64,000 nucleotides of DNA from Flavobacteriales bacterium (GTDB taxonomy: Bacteria > Bacteroidota > Bacteroidia > Flavobacteriales_D > Crocinitomicaceae): contig CANHHA010000003.1 in assembly GCA_947460825.1 (NCBI GenBank), forward strand, positions 49,852-113,851, given 5' to 3'. A program made the translations under genes and the position numbers. A model generated the notes under the pieces. The model ran no database searches and was not told where the DNA came from. It worked only from the letters and a program-made list of their open reading frames with translations. Shown here piece by piece: positions 43,495-52,892 of the stretch (position 1 is the stretch's first letter; every line of letters begins with the position of its first letter).

Positions 43495-43975
43495 ACAATT
43501 TTTCTTCGTCTCCTGGCGCGTAATTGTTGTGTGTATAAACAATGTTTCCGTTTTTATCTAGAAGAAAGGTGTGAGGGACATTATTAACCCCCATGCTTCG
43601 TTTGAAATCGCCATTAGGGTCTAACAATACCGTATAATCCCATGCCTTACCATTTACATAGGTAATTACATCGCGCTTTGTTTTTTCATCATCGATAGAA
43701 ACAGCAACCAAGGTTACGCCTGTTTCCGTTTGCCAATCTTCATACAGGTCATGTATCGCCATTAGTTCCTTTTTACACGGGGCGCACCAAGTAGCCCAAA
43801 AACTTATCACTACCGGTCCATCAAAACCAAATAAGGCAGTGTTCACTTCTTTTCCGTTAATATCCTTTAACAACACACTGGGCACTTTTTTTATAACCAA
43901 AGAATCTGTTTTAACCAATTGAGCTTTACCTAGGATTGGAAGGCTCATCAATAGTAAGATTAAAAAATGTTTCAT
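43463..43975 (-). CDS. TlpA-like thioredoxin
   Basis: 170 residues with a signal peptide (cleavage near GKAQ) and a thioredoxin fold with active site WCAPC (Cys64 and Cys67). The following helix is KKELMAIHDLYEDW. Further on, GVNNVPHTFLLDKNG holds the cis-Pro motif. It is a periplasmic thiol-disulphide reductase. Co-location with DUF6029 and Omp28 suggests it reduces their cysteines, or those of partners, in the envelope. Confidence 0.9.
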   Translation of the reverse strand: MKHFLILLLMSLPILGKAQLVKTDSLVIKKVPSVLLKDINGKEVNTALFGFDGPVVISFWATWCAPCKKELMAIHDLYEDWQTETGVTLVAVSIDDEKTKRDVITYVNGKAWDYTVLLDPNGDFKRSMGVNNVPHTFLLDKNGNIVYTHNNYAPGDEEKLYEEIKKLSIE

Positions 43976-44056
43976 AAATAATTTCGTTTTGCCCGGGATT
44001 ACAAATACTTTGCCAATTCAAATTTACACGAAAAAAGAATAATTCTACGCTATCCA

Positions 44057-44087
44057 TTTGGAAAGCGTCGTATTTTTATTAACTTTG
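44057..44087 (+). promoter_or_regulatory. Promoter of the T9SS cargo/RNase R region
   Basis: TTTG (44057-44060), 19 bases, then TAACTTTG (44080-44087). Both boxes match the Bacteroidota consensus exactly and spacing is ideal. The ATG follows at 44107. Confidence 0.75.
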
Positions 44088-44106
44088 AGAATATTGTTGA
44101 TTACAC

Positions 44107-44868
44107 ATGACTAGAATTTTATCCCTCCTGATTTTAATAATCTCCACGGTCTCCGCTGTTGCGCAAGACAACCTCGTGATATACCTCGACGGACAATCCA
44201 CAGACCTTTCTTCCGGGGGCGCACCACTGATGATTGCCGCGCCTTCTGAGGCCGCCTTTTCTGTAACTTTTAATGTTTACAATAATTCGGCAAACACGCA
44301 AAAATGGCGCATTACCCGGTCCCAAATATCTGTGCCCGCTGGATGGGCTGATGGCCTGTGTTGGGGACATGCAACGGATCCATTTGGGGGTTCTTGCTAC
44401 TCAAGCACACAAATGATTGCTTCTCTATGGACCTCTCCGGGAGGAGCGGCTGCACTTTTTGACATCTTACCAGGAGAACATGGAAAGTTGAAGCCAGATT
44501 TTAATCCTGCAGACGGCATTTCAGGGGCTGGACACTATCGGTATTACATCACCAATACCTCTGGCCTAACGTATTTAGACTCGGTAGATGTTATTGTTGA
44601 TTACGTAGCGGATGTAAAACCCATCAAAGACCCGGTTTCAGTTACCCTTGTTCCAAACCCAGCAGATGATTATATTCACATTTCAGTTAGTGGTTCAGAA
44701 TCCTTTCAATTTAAGATTATAGACGCCATGGGTTCAACCATCATGCGTGATCAAGTAAGTTCATCAAAAAAAATAAATACTGCTGAGTTCAAAAGTGGCG
44801 TTTACTTCATTTCTTTTGAGGGCCAAGCAACCAAACCATTCACCAGAAAAGTAATCATTCGCCATTAA
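44107..44868 (+). CDS. T9SS type A sorting-domain protein
   Basis: 253 residues with a signal peptide (cleavage near AVAQ). It has a beta-sandwich N-domain (about 20-170) with GLCWGHATDPFGGSCY, then a T9SS domain from VTLVPNPADDYIHIS to FKSGVYFISFEGQ. It is small and secreted. An RNase R gene starts 11 bases downstream, so both may share the strong promoter just upstream. That would be an unusual pairing of surface and RNA-turnover genes. Confidence 0.85.
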   Translation: MTRILSLLILIISTVSAVAQDNLVIYLDGQSTDLSSGGAPLMIAAPSEAAFSVTFNVYNNSANTQKWRITRSQISVPAGWADGLCWGHATDPFGGSCYSSTQMIASLWTSPGGAAALFDILPGEHGKLKPDFNPADGISGAGHYRYYITNTSGLTYLDSVDVIVDYVADVKPIKDPVSVTLVPNPADDYIHISVSGSESFQFKIIDAMGSTIMRDQVSSSKKINTAEFKSGVYFISFEGQATKPFTRKVIIRH

Positions 44869-44879
44869 ATGGCCGTACA

Positions 44880-47030
44880 ATGGCTAAAAATAAGCACCGA
44901 GGTGCGCCCCATAAAAAATCTGAAAAACAATCAAGCGGTGGATATAGGAACCTATTGCTTAATGTGTTTGCAAAAAATCAAGGGGCAACATTAACCCACA
45001 AACAACTTTGTAATTTACTGTCCGCAAATACGCCGAACGAAAGGCAACAAGTATTTGATGCGCTGATTTCATTGGTTGAAAGACGGCAGCTAAATCAGCT
45101 AAACCACCATAGTTTTACCCTGCCTATTCAAACGCCCGAAGAGGGTATTTTAGAAATGAATGCCAAAGGATTTGGATTTGTTCGAATAGAAGGCTCCAAT
45201 AATGACGTGATGATTCGCGAGGAAAACAAAGGCAAGGCGATGGATGGTGACCGTGTTCAATTCACCGTTATTAAAGATAGAAATGGAAAGCGGGAAGGGT
45301 TAATCCTTAATGTACTAGAGCGCACTCGAATGCAATTGGTTGGAACCATTCAGCTCAAGAACCACAAAGCTATATTATATCCGGATTCCGCAAAATTTGG
45401 GGTGCCCGTTGAAATTCCAGAAGGAAAATTAAACGGGGCGCAACAAGGAATGCGCGCTGTAGTCAAAATAACCGTATGGCCGGAACAGCGAAAAATGCCT
45501 TATGGAGAGGTTGTAGCGCTCTTGGGATATGCTGGCACGAATGATGCAGAAATGATTTCAATTCTCATCAATCAAGGGTTTGATCCGTTTTTTCCAGAGG
45601 AAGTGTTGCGCGAAGCAAGTATGATTTCTACGGAAATTACCGCGGAAGAAATCGAAAAACGACGGGACGCGAGATCAATTACCACCTTCACCATCGATCC
45701 AGTAGACGCAAAAGATTTCGATGATGCCATTTCCTATGAGCTATTAGCAAATGGTAACCTAGAAATCGGTGTACATATCGCCGATGTTGGACACTACATT
45801 CAAGAGGGTTCGGCATTGGATAAAGAAGCCTTAAAACGATCAAATTCCGTCTATTTAGTAGATCGTGTGATGCCTATGCTTCCGGAGCAATTGTCTAATG
45901 TACTGTGTTCCCTGAGACCCCATGAGGACAAACTAACGTTTTCCGCATTCTTTGAATTCAATGAGCATCAAGAAGTTATAAAATCGTGGTATGGAAAGAG
46001 CGTTATTCATTCCAATCGGCGTTATACGTACGAAGAGGTTCAAGAAATAATTGAAGGAAAAGAGGATACATATGCCCACGAATTACACACCATTAATAAA
46101 ATCGCTAAGTGGCTTCGTGCTAACCGCTTTAAAAAAGGAGCGTTAAACATCGTCTCTGAAGAGCTTCGGTTTGTTCTTTCTGAAACGGGAGTCCCAATTG
46201 GCACCTTATTAAAAACATCCAAAGAGTCTCATCAGTTAGTAGAAGAATTTATGCTCTTAGCGAATCGATCCATCGCTTCATATTTAACCCCGAAAAAGGA
46301 ACAGGCAGAAACCCATACCACCGTGTATCGGGTTCACGACTTGCCCGATATAGAAAAACTTGGTTTACTCACCATGTTTTGCGAAAAATTTGGATTAGAA
46401 TTACAAATCGATCAAATCCAAGAGGCCGCGTTAAACCTCAATAAGTTATTAAAGGAAATTGAAAACGAGCCTTTCTTTTCTTTGATACAAGGCATGGTCG
46501 TGCGCTCTATGGCAAAGGCAGTATACAGCACAAACAACAAAGGACATTTCGGGCTATCATTCAAGGAATATACGCATTTCACCTCACCTATTCGAAGGTA
46601 TGCGGACCTCATCGTGCATCGACAACTGTTTGAAAAAACCTCATCGGGCCGAGTTAACCACCGCATCACACTTGAAGAAATCTGTAAGCGAATATCCAGC
46701 AATGAGCGAAAAGCAATAGAGGCAGAGCGCGAATCGGTAAAGTATTTTCAGACCTTAATGTTGATTGACCATATTGGAGAGGCCTTTGAGGGGATTGTTT
46801 CTGGAATTTCTGAATACGGTATTTTTGTGCGCCTAAGCTCCAATAACTGTGAGGGAATGGTGTCGATTGCATCGATCACTGACGATAGATACTTCTTTGA
46901 TCCTGAACGGTACGTCGTACTTGGAAAGCGAACAGGAAAAACGATTAACTTGGGAGACCTCGTAACGGTTATTGTTGAGGAAGTAAGCCCAAGGAAACGT
47001 CAGATCGACTTGGTAATTAAATCACATTAA
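44880..47030 (+). CDS. rnr: Ribonuclease R
   Basis: 716 residues. It starts with a basic helix-turn-helix-like region and two cold-shock domains (about 80-235; KGFGFVRIEG). The RNB catalytic domain follows, with DPVDAKDFDDAIS (273 onward) supplying the metal-binding aspartates. A C-terminal S1 domain (about 635-715) has FEGIVSGISEYGIFVRL. RNase R degrades structured RNA 3' to 5'. The protein is complete and of typical length. Its stop directly abuts the stop of the convergent MORN-repeat gene. Confidence 0.95.
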   Translation: MAKNKHRGAPHKKSEKQSSGGYRNLLLNVFAKNQGATLTHKQLCNLLSANTPNERQQVFDALISLVERRQLNQLNHHSFTLPIQTPEEGILEMNAKGFGFVRIEGSNNDVMIREENKGKAMDGDRVQFTVIKDRNGKREGLILNVLERTRMQLVGTIQLKNHKAILYPDSAKFGVPVEIPEGKLNGAQQGMRAVVKITVWPEQRKMPYGEVVALLGYAGTNDAEMISILINQGFDPFFPEEVLREASMISTEITAEEIEKRRDARSITTFTIDPVDAKDFDDAISYELLANGNLEIGVHIADVGHYIQEGSALDKEALKRSNSVYLVDRVMPMLPEQLSNVLCSLRPHEDKLTFSAFFEFNEHQEVIKSWYGKSVIHSNRRYTYEEVQEIIEGKEDTYAHELHTINKIAKWLRANRFKKGALNIVSEELRFVLSETGVPIGTLLKTSKESHQLVEEFMLLANRSIASYLTPKKEQAETHTTVYRVHDLPDIEKLGLLTMFCEKFGLELQIDQIQEAALNLNKLLKEIENEPFFSLIQGMVVRSMAKAVYSTNNKGHFGLSFKEYTHFTSPIRRYADLIVHRQLFEKTSSGRVNHRITLEEICKRISSNERKAIEAERESVKYFQTLMLIDHIGEAFEGIVSGISEYGIFVRLSSNNCEGMVSIASITDDRYFFDPERYVVLGKRTGKTINLGDLVTVIVEEVSPRKRQIDLVIKSH

Positions 47031-48749
47031 TTATTTTTCTGGAGAAAATGGATTTCCGCCAGAAACACGCTGTAATTCATGTCCTTTTCTGAACAATTTT
47101 TGAGTAACTGGCTTCCCATTTTTGCCATAAACAATGAATAGTCCGTCTTTTAAGCCATTCTTGTAGTGGATTTCATTCATTTTATTACCCCTCCGATCAT
47201 TTTGATAAAACTCACCGTTAAGAAGTCCATCTTTAAAGGTTGAAACCACTGCGGGAACTACCCCACCGGGATAATAGTTAATCCATTTACCAGTCTTTTT
47301 TTCCTGGTTATATTTCCCCGTTTCTTTTATTGAAAAATCCACTTGAGAATATGCTTTGTAGTTGCCATGCTTAACGCTTTGTTTTGATTTAAACCCCATT
47401 GCGACTACGTCTTGAGATGCGTTTTTTAGCGTTTTAACGCGATAAGACACCTCTTCTTTTTTGCTTCCATTATTATAAAACTCTGTCCATTTTCCTGTTT
47501 TATTTCCCATTTTATATCTTCCAAAGAGCAGTAGTTTACCTTCGGGACTGAACGAATACCATGCGCCATTTAATTTGCCTTTTTTATAAAAAGACTGATT
47601 TTTTAATCGGCCATTCGGCCAATAATTTTTCCACTCTCCTTCTTCAAGTCCACGATCATATGCTCCCTCAAGTAACAGGGTCCCGTCCTCGTACCACGTT
47701 TGCCATCTGCCTTGTTTTAAATCAGCAGCATAGGTGCCTTTTTTAAACGGCGTGCCGTCTTTGTAAAAATAATTCCAATCGCCTGCTTTTAATCCATTAC
47801 CAAAAGATGCCGTATATGAAAGTTCTCCCGAAGAATAATAAAAACGCCAATCGCCATGTTGTTTATCGTCCTTAAAATACCCCGTCATTTCGTCGCCACC
47901 GTCCAGTTTTCTCCAAATCCACGGGCCTTCCTTTTTTCCCATTCGATAGCTTCCTTCCGTCTGTAACACCCCGTTTTCATAATACACTAAATAGGTGCCA
48001 TCAAGCGAATCCTGAATAAATCCTTGCTTTTTCTCGACATTGCCGTTTGCAAAATAAAACACCCATTCTCCGTGTTTTTTTCCTCCGATGAACCCACCTT
48101 CAATCGATGTTCGTCCGGATGCAAGCAATTCAACAAAGGGGCCATCTCTTAATCCATGATTAAACGCATATGATTCTTTCAGCCCCCCAAAGGTATAATA
48201 TGTGTTCACTAGGCCTTTGCCAGAAAAAACCGTTTGCGTATGCAACGAGTCATTCTCAAAATACTCCAATAGATATGTGGTGTCATTCCTAACTAATTCA
48301 GTTTTCCATTTGGAAGCATTTACATTGTAATAATTCCATAAACCCTCAGGAGAGCCCAGCTGATAATTCCCTTGGATCAGCAAGATGCCTTGATCATCGT
48401 ATTCTTTAAAGGTAGAATCCGGAACATTAAACTGAGCAAAATACTGTTGTTTAATTTGTTTGTTTGGAAAGTAAGTGGTTTGTTTGCCGTGCATTCGGTT
48501 TCGATAAAAATAACGCTCCTCTTCAAGCGTGCCATCTAAAGAATAAAAAAACCACCTCCCGTGTTTTTCTGTGGTTTTCGGATTAAATTCATCTACATAA
48601 TAGGAACCTGTTGAGTGTATCCGCTTATTATTCGAATCCCAGTAAAGCTTGACCTTTGGACTTAGGTTTTCGGGCAGAATCTTTTGGCCTAAAAACGCAG
48701 GGTTAACCAACAATAATAGTAAAAATAAACCAAGGTATTTCATGTTCAT
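47031..48749 (-). CDS. MORN-like repeat surface protein (YwqK-like)
   Basis: 572 residues with a signal peptide (cleavage near FLGQ). The mature part is almost entirely about 20 copies of a 22-24-residue repeat: 'G.W..Y..nG.l...g.Y..G...G.W' (for example KHGEWVFYFANGNVEKKQGF, QHGDWRFYYSSGELSYTASF, LEEGEWKNYWPNGRLKNQSF). These are the MORN-variant repeats of the 'antitoxin YwqK' family, which form elongated beta-hairpin strips. No toxin is nearby, so the name should not be taken as evidence for an antitoxin. It may be a surface or periplasmic scaffold. Confidence 0.85.
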   Translation of the reverse strand: MNMKYLGLFLLLLLVNPAFLGQKILPENLSPKVKLYWDSNNKRIHSTGSYYVDEFNPKTTEKHGRWFFYSLDGTLEEERYFYRNRMHGKQTTYFPNKQIKQQYFAQFNVPDSTFKEYDDQGILLIQGNYQLGSPEGLWNYYNVNASKWKTELVRNDTTYLLEYFENDSLHTQTVFSGKGLVNTYYTFGGLKESYAFNHGLRDGPFVELLASGRTSIEGGFIGGKKHGEWVFYFANGNVEKKQGFIQDSLDGTYLVYYENGVLQTEGSYRMGKKEGPWIWRKLDGGDEMTGYFKDDKQHGDWRFYYSSGELSYTASFGNGLKAGDWNYFYKDGTPFKKGTYAADLKQGRWQTWYEDGTLLLEGAYDRGLEEGEWKNYWPNGRLKNQSFYKKGKLNGAWYSFSPEGKLLLFGRYKMGNKTGKWTEFYNNGSKKEEVSYRVKTLKNASQDVVAMGFKSKQSVKHGNYKAYSQVDFSIKETGKYNQEKKTGKWINYYPGGVVPAVVSTFKDGLLNGEFYQNDRRGNKMNEIHYKNGLKDGLFIVYGKNGKPVTQKLFRKGHELQRVSGGNPFSPEK

Positions 48750-48777
48750 AAAACTAAAAGGTATACTCACGTTACAC

Positions 48778-49443
48778 TTACAACAACTGCCTGAGAATAA
48801 GAAAAATTCCCGTCCCCAAAAAAACGAATCCGATAAGGCTGTTTAACCCCCTAAGTAGTTTAACCGTTACTAAGGGCTTAATTTTATTGGCAACATAGGC
48901 TTTTAAGCAGTCTATGCCGAAGAAGGTAAGTAATATTATAGTGATAAATATCACAATGTGTGCGTCGCTTTCGTAAGGCGCCACTAAATCAAAGCCTTTA
49001 GCAATAATTGCCAGCCAGTAAATAACCACCCCTGGATTTAGAAGATTCAACATAAATCCTTTTAAAACCAACATTGAGTTATCTTTATTCTTGGTAGATT
49101 TATTCGCTTTCTCTTCAGAATCCAGCAGTTCTTCGTCAAGTGCCCCTGTACCCATCGTCACCTGTTTAAAAAACAAGTTATAGACTCCGTAAGCAATAAA
49201 TAAAGTGCCCCCTAGTACGCTTAGGATTAAATTGTTTTTAACGTCTCCGAGGCCTTTTAATTGATAAGCAAAGAACAATGAAATTACAATATAAAACAGA
49301 TCGCTCAAAAGCACGCCTGCGTCAAAAATCATGGCAGATTTGAATCCTTTTGTAATGCTAATCTCTAGCAGCACAAAAAAAACGGGACCAATCATAATGC
49401 TCAACAGAAAACCAATTCCGATGGCTTGGAAAACATACTCCAT
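48778..49443 (-). CDS. LysE-family amino acid exporter
   Basis: 221 residues from the ATG at 49443 (MEYVFQAIGIGF) with six hydrophobic segments. The family motif GPVFFVLLEISITKGFKSA lies in the first quarter, followed by FDAGVLLSDLFYI and FMLNLLNPGVVIYWLA. A charged cytosolic loop (about 105-130) lies between the third and fourth helices. Members export lysine, arginine, threonine, homoserine or other metabolites; specificity is not readable. Confidence 0.88.
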   Translation of the reverse strand: MEYVFQAIGIGFLLSIMIGPVFFVLLEISITKGFKSAMIFDAGVLLSDLFYIVISLFFAYQLKGLGDVKNNLILSVLGGTLFIAYGVYNLFFKQVTMGTGALDEELLDSEEKANKSTKNKDNSMLVLKGFMLNLLNPGVVIYWLAIIAKGFDLVAPYESDAHIVIFITIILLTFFGIDCLKAYVANKIKPLVTVKLLRGLNSLIGFVFLGTGIFLILRQLL

Positions 49444-49518
49444 ACCTACAAAAATAATCAAAAGGATTGGGTACAGTTAAATCTGTTAGTTGCAATGAAA
49501 TAAAAGTGGAATAATCCT

Positions 49519-49526
49519 TATCTTTG
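49519..49526 (+). promoter_or_regulatory. Candidate -7 element (TATCTTTG)
   Basis: Exact TAnnTTTG 18 bases before the ATG at 49545. A TTG lies 25 bases upstream, which is longer than normal. Confidence 0.4.
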
Positions 49527-49544
49527 CGTTATTAAATCAGATTC

Positions 49545-49904
49545 ATGAGAACGAAATTGGGCAATGATAAGCTAGATGCTATTATTAAAATGGTAGAAAA
49601 AGAGGGTGTTCACGCCCCTAAATTAATTGATGAATTAAAGGCTTTGCGGGTTAAGGCCTTGGAAGAGAAAGATCCATTAGTGGTAAAAGTACTCCGATTA
49701 ACGTATGAATACTTGGGCGAAAATGAGTCCTTTGCCGTTGAGGGTCAATTTGAAGAAGACGAAGAGGGCAATGAATATCCGTTAGAAATTGAAGAAAAAG
49801 AGAATCTATTATACTTATTGTCATTATTGAAAAACGCAGAACAAAAAGTTAATCGGGAAGAATTGAAGGATTACCGTGATGCGATGAAAACAGAATTATA
49901 TTAG
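49545..49904 (+). CDS. Hypothetical 119-residue acidic helical protein
   Basis: Mostly helical and acidic, with a stretch EEDEEGNEYPLEIEEKEN (about 77-94) and no signal or membrane segment. It resembles small conserved hypothetical proteins seen in Flavobacteriales. The promoter upstream and a strong terminator downstream show it as a single-gene unit. Function unknown. Confidence 0.7.
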   Translation: MRTKLGNDKLDAIIKMVEKEGVHAPKLIDELKALRVKALEEKDPLVVKVLRLTYEYLGENESFAVEGQFEEDEEGNEYPLEIEEKENLLYLLSLLKNAEQKVNREELKDYRDAMKTELY

Positions 49905-49985
49905 CCATTGAGGCAACGCTACCTAAAGTATTTACGTCTATACCATACTGATAAGCGTTAGCTTAGATTTATTTAACTTGCAGAG

Positions 49986-50017
49986 AAAGCCGAAAAACTA
50001 CCTTTTTCGGCTTTTTT
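49986..50017 (+). terminator. Rho-independent terminator
   Basis: A stem (AAAGCCGAAAAA with TTTTTCGGCTTT) around a five-base loop CTACC, ending in a T run. The A tract on the left arm makes it usable on the minus strand too, where the AddB-like gene ends at 50020. Confidence 0.9.
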
Positions 50018-50019
50018 AA

Positions 50020-52821
50020 TTAACAATATCCGCAGTATTTTGCTGTATCTGAATGTGTAAAGGGTTGGTTTTCATCGAAAATCTGTGTTACTACTTCCGT
50101 AATCAAGGCTTGAAAATCCGATAACAACTCATGCGTTGTTAGGGCGGTTAATTGCAAGGGGAAAAAAGCCTCTGTTTTTCGTTGGATCGCATATATCCCC
50201 ATAGTTTCCGGGATTTTATTATAGTTATAGTTAAATAAATACGCATATGTTGACAATTGTAATGCATGTTTACACGCCTTAAACGACTCTCCAACCGATT
50301 CTTTTCGTTTATATGTCACATCTTCTGTTTTAACCCGACCACTTTTGTAATCCACCAATCTATACGAGCTACCAACCCGATCTATTCGGTCAATAAATCC
50401 AATCCAATTTACAACCCGAGTCTCGCCTCCTATCGTCAAGGTCATGGGGGCTAAAAGTTTTGCCTCTACGCGATGAATATACACGGGCTCGGTTTGCGCT
50501 TGAATGTATGCGATGTCATTTTTTAATAAATTAAGAACAAGTTCTTTTGCAACGGTCAAGGTTAGCCAGTTTTTTCCGGATTCAATAAGTTTTTCATCTT
50601 GACTTAGAAAAATCAAAAACTCTTCTCTTAAAATATCCGGTGCACGAGTGAGCATTTCTTCTATATCTGCAGGTGTAATTGGCGATGGAGGGGGCGTAAT
50701 TAAGGCTCCAGAAGCGTCCATTTCAACAAAAGGTTTAAAGAGTTTTTCTAAGGTATTGTGAATGAACCGCCCCATGCTGCTTGTATCTAATTCCTCTTCA
50801 ACAGACTCTTCTTCACCAAATTCAGCCAAATAACGGTAGTAAAAATCCAATGGGCAATTCAAGTATTTTCCAATGGCACTTGCCGATAAATATTTGGAAA
50901 AATAATTCTCCAATAATACGTGAATTTGAGGGCGCTTGATAACCACAGCAGAATCAAATTCATTGTGTTCGGGAAACGCTGTGGTGTAAAATTGTCGCTC
51001 TAAGTTGCACAGCGGGTTTATACTGGCTAATTCCATTTCTAATTGAGCGATATATCGGCTCGGCTCTGAGGACCCCATGGAATCATTCGAAATCGCATAG
51101 GTAATGATCACGTCTTCCGTGGTGTGCAACAAGCGATAAAAGTGGTGGGCAAATAACCCTTGTTTTTCTCGAGCCGTAGGGAGCCCTAAGCCCCTTCTCA
51201 GGTCCATTGGTATCATCGAATCTATCGGATTGGTTGCTGGCAACATCCCTTCGTTCATGCCCAAAACAATAACCTGTTTAAAGTCTAGCATTCTGGTTTC
51301 TAAAAGCCCCATGATTTGAAGGCCTTCGGTGGGGTTTCCATGAAAAGCAATTGCTTTTTTTGTCCAATGCTGATTGAAAAATGTTCGAAATGTTTTAAGC
51401 CCCATCACCGGCAAACCCTCCTCGGTTAAGGCTGCCATGGTTACTAATGCTTCTTGAAAAACGATGATTTGCTGAAACTCCAACTCAAAACCCTTTTCTA
51501 AACGTTCTGCTAAGAGTGCCGCAAACGCTTGCATTAATGTTATCCCCTCCTGATAATTAGCATTCCATGCCGAAAATACAATACCGGTAATCTCATCTAA
51601 CCTAGGCGTAAACGAAAGTCTATTCGGGTGCTGAAACACTTTGTTTTGTTTTATGGTATTCCGCTCCCACTCATTAATCTTATTCAGGGTGTCCTTATCC
51701 AACCAGACCGAAATTAATGGGTGTTGAAACAGCAACATAAGGTCTTTATAATACGCTGCTTCCGTTTTAAATCTTATTTTATTTTCTTGTATCGAGAAGA
51801 TTAAGTCGATTAGCGATTTAATCGACGTTTGCTTCAAAGGAAGTCCAATGGTTATGTTCGCTCGAAGAACAGACGCGGGAATGTTCTTCATAAGCGGAAC
51901 AATCAGTGATTCATCGGCCAACAACACCAGGGTTTCATTGAGTTCGTTAAGTGATTTTTTCGCAAGTTCCGTAGCCGCTAACTTCACTTGGCCGGTCACT
52001 TGTGAACAGGCAACAACACGAATATTTAATGGGGTTTTAGCGATTCGGTCTGCAACAAATGGAGTTTGTTTTAGGTTGAAAAAATTAAGGTTTTGACGAA
52101 TGAATGCCCCTGCTTCATGAAGCGGATTATCCAAATAAAACCGGTCACCATCCACCCAATATGTGGCCTGTTCTCGCTGTATCAATGTTCGAATTAGCGT
52201 TTGTTCTCCCAGCGACAAGGCATTGAATCCAATAAAATAATAGTGTTTTTCTGTGGGGATTATATCCACAGCAGCAGTAGCCAACGCTTTTATGGCTTGT
52301 CCGGAGGTGGTTTTATTCAAGGGCAATAAGCGCTGATTAAATGCCTTGTAAATTGCGGGTAGTTCATCCCAAAACTCCATAAACTTGCGTTGACTTTCTG
52401 ACATGGGCTGAGCATCATCTAAATTCCAGCTTTCTAGTTCTTTAATGGCAATTAAATTTTTAAAGACCTGGTCTGCATCCAATAAATATCGATTAATATC
52501 CTCAAAATCGTCAACGACCATAGGGCCCCAGTTTAAAAACTCATCGAATGAAATGTCCTGAAACTTATCGGTTTCACTCATGACGCGATACAAAAGAAAT
52601 AATTGGCGGGTTTTATCAATGATTGCTGGGCTAGTCCATGTGGCTATAAATTCTTCAATGGTAAAGACCGCGGGTAAAAATATTGGCTTTTGATAAGCTT
52701 TTGCGATCGCCTCCAAAAGATACTTTTTTGCTCGTTTGGAGGGGATTATTAACACAAAACTAGCACTATCGGGGTGTCGTGCTACCAGCTCGATGGCACA
52801 TTCTTGAATAAATTTTTTCAT
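50020..52821 (-). CDS. AddB-like PD-(D/E)XK nuclease
   Basis: 933 residues. The N-terminal half (about 1-450) is a degenerate helicase-like region with IIPSKRAKKYLLEA. Further on, VIVLGMNEGMLPATNPID recalls UvrD/AddB motifs. The C-terminal third holds the nuclease: YLNCPLDFYYRYL, then FIDRIDRVGSSYRLVDYKSG with Asp/Lys of the PD-(D/E)XK site. It ends abruptly in KYCGYC, the last cysteines expected of an iron-sulphur-bearing AddB. It would act with an AddA partner in double-strand-break resection. No AddA is in this window. Confidence 0.8.
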   Translation of the reverse strand: MKKFIQECAIELVARHPDSASFVLIIPSKRAKKYLLEAIAKAYQKPIFLPAVFTIEEFIATWTSPAIIDKTRQLFLLYRVMSETDKFQDISFDEFLNWGPMVVDDFEDINRYLLDADQVFKNLIAIKELESWNLDDAQPMSESQRKFMEFWDELPAIYKAFNQRLLPLNKTTSGQAIKALATAAVDIIPTEKHYYFIGFNALSLGEQTLIRTLIQREQATYWVDGDRFYLDNPLHEAGAFIRQNLNFFNLKQTPFVADRIAKTPLNIRVVACSQVTGQVKLAATELAKKSLNELNETLVLLADESLIVPLMKNIPASVLRANITIGLPLKQTSIKSLIDLIFSIQENKIRFKTEAAYYKDLMLLFQHPLISVWLDKDTLNKINEWERNTIKQNKVFQHPNRLSFTPRLDEITGIVFSAWNANYQEGITLMQAFAALLAERLEKGFELEFQQIIVFQEALVTMAALTEEGLPVMGLKTFRTFFNQHWTKKAIAFHGNPTEGLQIMGLLETRMLDFKQVIVLGMNEGMLPATNPIDSMIPMDLRRGLGLPTAREKQGLFAHHFYRLLHTTEDVIITYAISNDSMGSSEPSRYIAQLEMELASINPLCNLERQFYTTAFPEHNEFDSAVVIKRPQIHVLLENYFSKYLSASAIGKYLNCPLDFYYRYLAEFGEEESVEEELDTSSMGRFIHNTLEKLFKPFVEMDASGALITPPPSPITPADIEEMLTRAPDILREEFLIFLSQDEKLIESGKNWLTLTVAKELVLNLLKNDIAYIQAQTEPVYIHRVEAKLLAPMTLTIGGETRVVNWIGFIDRIDRVGSSYRLVDYKSGRVKTEDVTYKRKESVGESFKACKHALQLSTYAYLFNYNYNKIPETMGIYAIQRKTEAFFPLQLTALTTHELLSDFQALITEVVTQIFDENQPFTHSDTAKYCGYC

Positions 52822-52892
52822 GAAATAAAGTAACGAATTTAAATCTTTATGATAACGAATAAGGCACGATAAGTCTCAAATAATTGCAGCGC

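Noticed and set aside
47031..48749. Toxin-antitoxin system based on the YwqK-like repeats
   Set aside because: No toxin-like gene is adjacent; neighbours are RNase R and a LysE exporter, and the protein has a signal peptide.
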